This document shows, one piece after another, positions 62,657-64,000 of a stretch of 64,000 nt of DNA. Under the pieces are notes generated by a model that was given only the letters and a program-made list of their open reading frames with translations, was not told the origin of the DNA and did no database searches. Source of the DNA: Varroa destructor (lineage: Eukaryota > Arthropoda > Arachnida > Mesostigmata > Varroidae); the NCBI RefSeq assembly GCF_002443255.2, contig NW_019211456.1, positions 29,261,341 to 29,325,340 on the forward strand. The letters are read 5' to 3'. How positions within the stretch are numbered: position 1 is the stretch's first letter; each line of letters starts with the position of its first letter. Made by a program: the position numbers and the translations under genes.

Positions 62657-62672
62657 GACCGACGCGTCGGTC
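62657..62672. repeat. perfect 16-base palindrome
   Basis: GACCGACGCGTCGGTC equals its reverse complement. About one such site is expected by chance in a window of this size, so its main interest is its GC content in an AT-rich region. Confidence 0.6.
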
Positions 62673-63553
62673 GATAAAGTATGCTTCGCCAGTCAAGCTA
62701 AACGGAATAAAAGCCAAATATCCGAGAGTGACTACGGCTTTCATATTGCAGCGTCGCGTGATTTGACGACGTTCGCGTCAACCGTTTTTGGTGCTTCGCA
62801 ATCTGAAGTTCTGTGACATTTAAGTTAGTATTGGAGAAAGATTTTTCTCATCTGAAATTTCCAGCATTAGACAGACATCTTGTAACCATCGAGTAATTCT
62901 GTGATCATTTAGAGACGGTCAAAACTGTATGTAATAGAAAAATCCTTAGTGGTTATATCGGCTCCCACGCCGATATCTGGTGCTGGCTCAAGTATATTAT
63001 AAACAACCCTTTTTATTTTTAATCACCTTTTATTATTCACCTTATTAGAGAAAACTTTAGTTATTTCTCGTCACATCTATGAGAGTGCCTAATTCAAAAA
63101 CATCACATAAATTGAAATCCGCGACGAAAGCGGTAGACCTATCTGAAAATACAGATAATATCTTTAGGCAGCTTTTTGTCGTCTGTAATAAACATAACCT
63201 GCTAGGACACGCAGAAGTCGACACCTACGGCTACCTCAACGATGTCGTCCGGATCGAAGAGCTGACATGTATCAAACACTTACCGTTAGACTCGTTTATG
63301 TTATTATGCATATTATACATGATCATCATATATATATATATTTGTTTATTTTATAAGAACAGCTGGCATGGAAAACAGAGACAACAGTTCTCACAGTGTA
63401 AATATAAAGCAACATAAAGTTTATGAAACAACAGTATCCAATGTGGACTTGGTTCGATTATACTAACGAACAATGCGCTGATTTCAACATTTTAATGGTA
63501 GACTCCGGTTTCTAGAAGCGGTAGTAGTCTTGCCAGTCAACTAACCATGCTGT

Positions 63554-63559
63554 TTTATT
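63554..63559 (-). terminator. second polyadenylation signal of the P450
   Basis: AATAAA on the minus strand, 127 bases past the P450 stop and 20 bases past the first signal. Confidence 0.45.
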
Positions 63560-63560
63560 T

Positions 63561-63576
63561 CTTCGTTCTAACGAAG
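63561..63576 (-). other. small hairpin between the polyadenylation signals
   Basis: CTTCGTT and AACGAAG pair perfectly (7 bp) around a 2-base centre. In the transcript this would fold between the two AATAAA hexamers. Confidence 0.5.
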
Positions 63577-63579
63577 TGC

Positions 63580-63585
63580 TTTATT
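63580..63585 (-). terminator. first polyadenylation signal of the P450
   Basis: AATAAA (in AGTAATAAAGCAC) on the minus strand, 101 bases downstream of the stop codon, a normal 3' UTR distance for a compact arthropod-type gene. Confidence 0.55.
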
Positions 63586-63685
63586 ACTAACTAATTAATT
63601 CTAATTAACGAGTATATTACATCATGGTACATGTATCGCATCAACTTGATTTACATTACCCTTAGCTTTTATATATTCGCAGTCG

Positions 63686-64000
63686 TCAGCCACTCCACGT
63701 ACGATTAGTATTGCTATTGATCTTCTTCTTCTTCTTATTGTTGCGTGGTTCAAAACAAACCTTCAACCCGTTTCTTGGCCTGACAATTATTTCTACAGCC
63801 AACTCTAGTTCGTCCCTTTTTTGCAGTGATTTAAGTCGAAACTTTCGCATCACCTGTGATAGGACGATCTTCATTTCCATTAGAGCGAATTTTTGCCCGA
63901 TACAATTACGTATGCCGCCCGAGAACGGAAAAAATGCAAATGGCGAATGTTCAGTTGGTACAGCGTGAGCGACACCGTCAACACGTAAAAATCGCTCCGG
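63686..64000 (-). CDS. cytochrome P450, clan 4 (CYP4-like), 3'-terminal exon, partial
   Basis: Haem-thiolate monooxygenase of the endoplasmic reticulum; clan 4 enzymes oxidise fatty acids, hormones and xenobiotics. Reading the minus strand in frame from the window edge gives PERF at once (64000-63989), the motif that locks the meander. The haem loop follows: [10 protein letters not shown] at 63925-63896, matching FxxGxRxCxG with the axial cysteine codon at 63904-63902. QKFALMEMK and a tail ending in [13 protein letters not shown] are typical of clan 4. About 104 codons are in the window; a full protein is about 500 residues, so the rest lies beyond 64000. The usual SAGPR is here SGGIR. After the normal end near CFEPR the frame adds some 20 residues, including five lysines coded by an AAG microsatellite, to TGA at 63686. 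Exact subfamily and substrate cannot be told. Confidence 0.93.
   Translation of the reverse strand, partial: PERFLRVDGVAHAVPTEHSPFAFFPFSGGIRNCIGQKFALMEMKIVLSQVMRKFRLKSLQKRDELELAVEIIVRPRNGLKVCFEPRNNKKKKKINSNTNRTWSG

Larger units (their letters stand above)
62136..63553. other. non-coding stretch downstream of the P450
   Basis: Holds a (GCAC)n run at 62309-62324, a perfect 16-base palindrome at 62657-62672, an 8-bp hairpin at 62955-62976 (ATATCGGC, 6-base loop, GCCGATAT) and a TA tract at 63328-63341. The ATG-started 112-codon plus-strand frame at 63079-63417 is partly this TA tract and has no motif. Confidence 0.45.

Noticed and set aside
63079..63417. 112-codon plus-strand ORF with ATG next to the P450 3' end
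   Set aside because: Its hydrophobic segment is a translated TA microsatellite (63328-63341) and no domain or splice pattern supports it.

Overview
This window looks like nuclear DNA from an animal, most likely an arthropod (a mite or other chelicerate would fit, but I cannot prove it). By eye it is roughly 40% GC. It has no dense gene array, long AT-rich stretches with microsatellites, degenerate tRNA-derived elements, and a 100-base assembly gap (62036-62135). The only open frames above about 110 codons lie where chance explains them.

The one secure gene is at the right edge. The last exon of a cytochrome P450 runs leftwards on the minus strand from beyond base 64000 to a stop at 63686. 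It carries the PERF motif, the haem-cysteine loop and a C-terminal tail typical of clan 4 (CYP4-like) enzymes. Two AATAAA polyadenylation signals follow within 135 bases of the stop, with a small perfect hairpin between them.

The other ~63.5 kb is intergenic or intronic. It holds: (1) two diverged tRNA-like units with A and B boxes (2311-2400 plus strand; 45868-45948 minus strand) that appear to belong to one family; (2) about six short, nearly perfect inverted repeats with 11-13 bp arms (13254, 28408, 33934, 43337, 46252, 58412), more than chance predicts; (3) GC-richer islands of about 0.4-1.1 kb with imperfect GNN-type trinucleotide runs (14750, 30480, 37160, 40060, 47900, 51940, 54560), which could be regulatory regions, untranslated exons or decayed elements; (4) microsatellites and poly-G or poly-T runs; and (5) a few isolated short open frames with plausible splice sites or starts (10505, 11842, 34528, 56576, 60868), listed at low confidence because no protein family was recognised.

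No rRNA, functional tRNA, CRISPR array, intact transposon or multigene system was found. The most interesting signals are the excess of hairpins, including one shaped like a microRNA precursor, and the tRNA-like pair.
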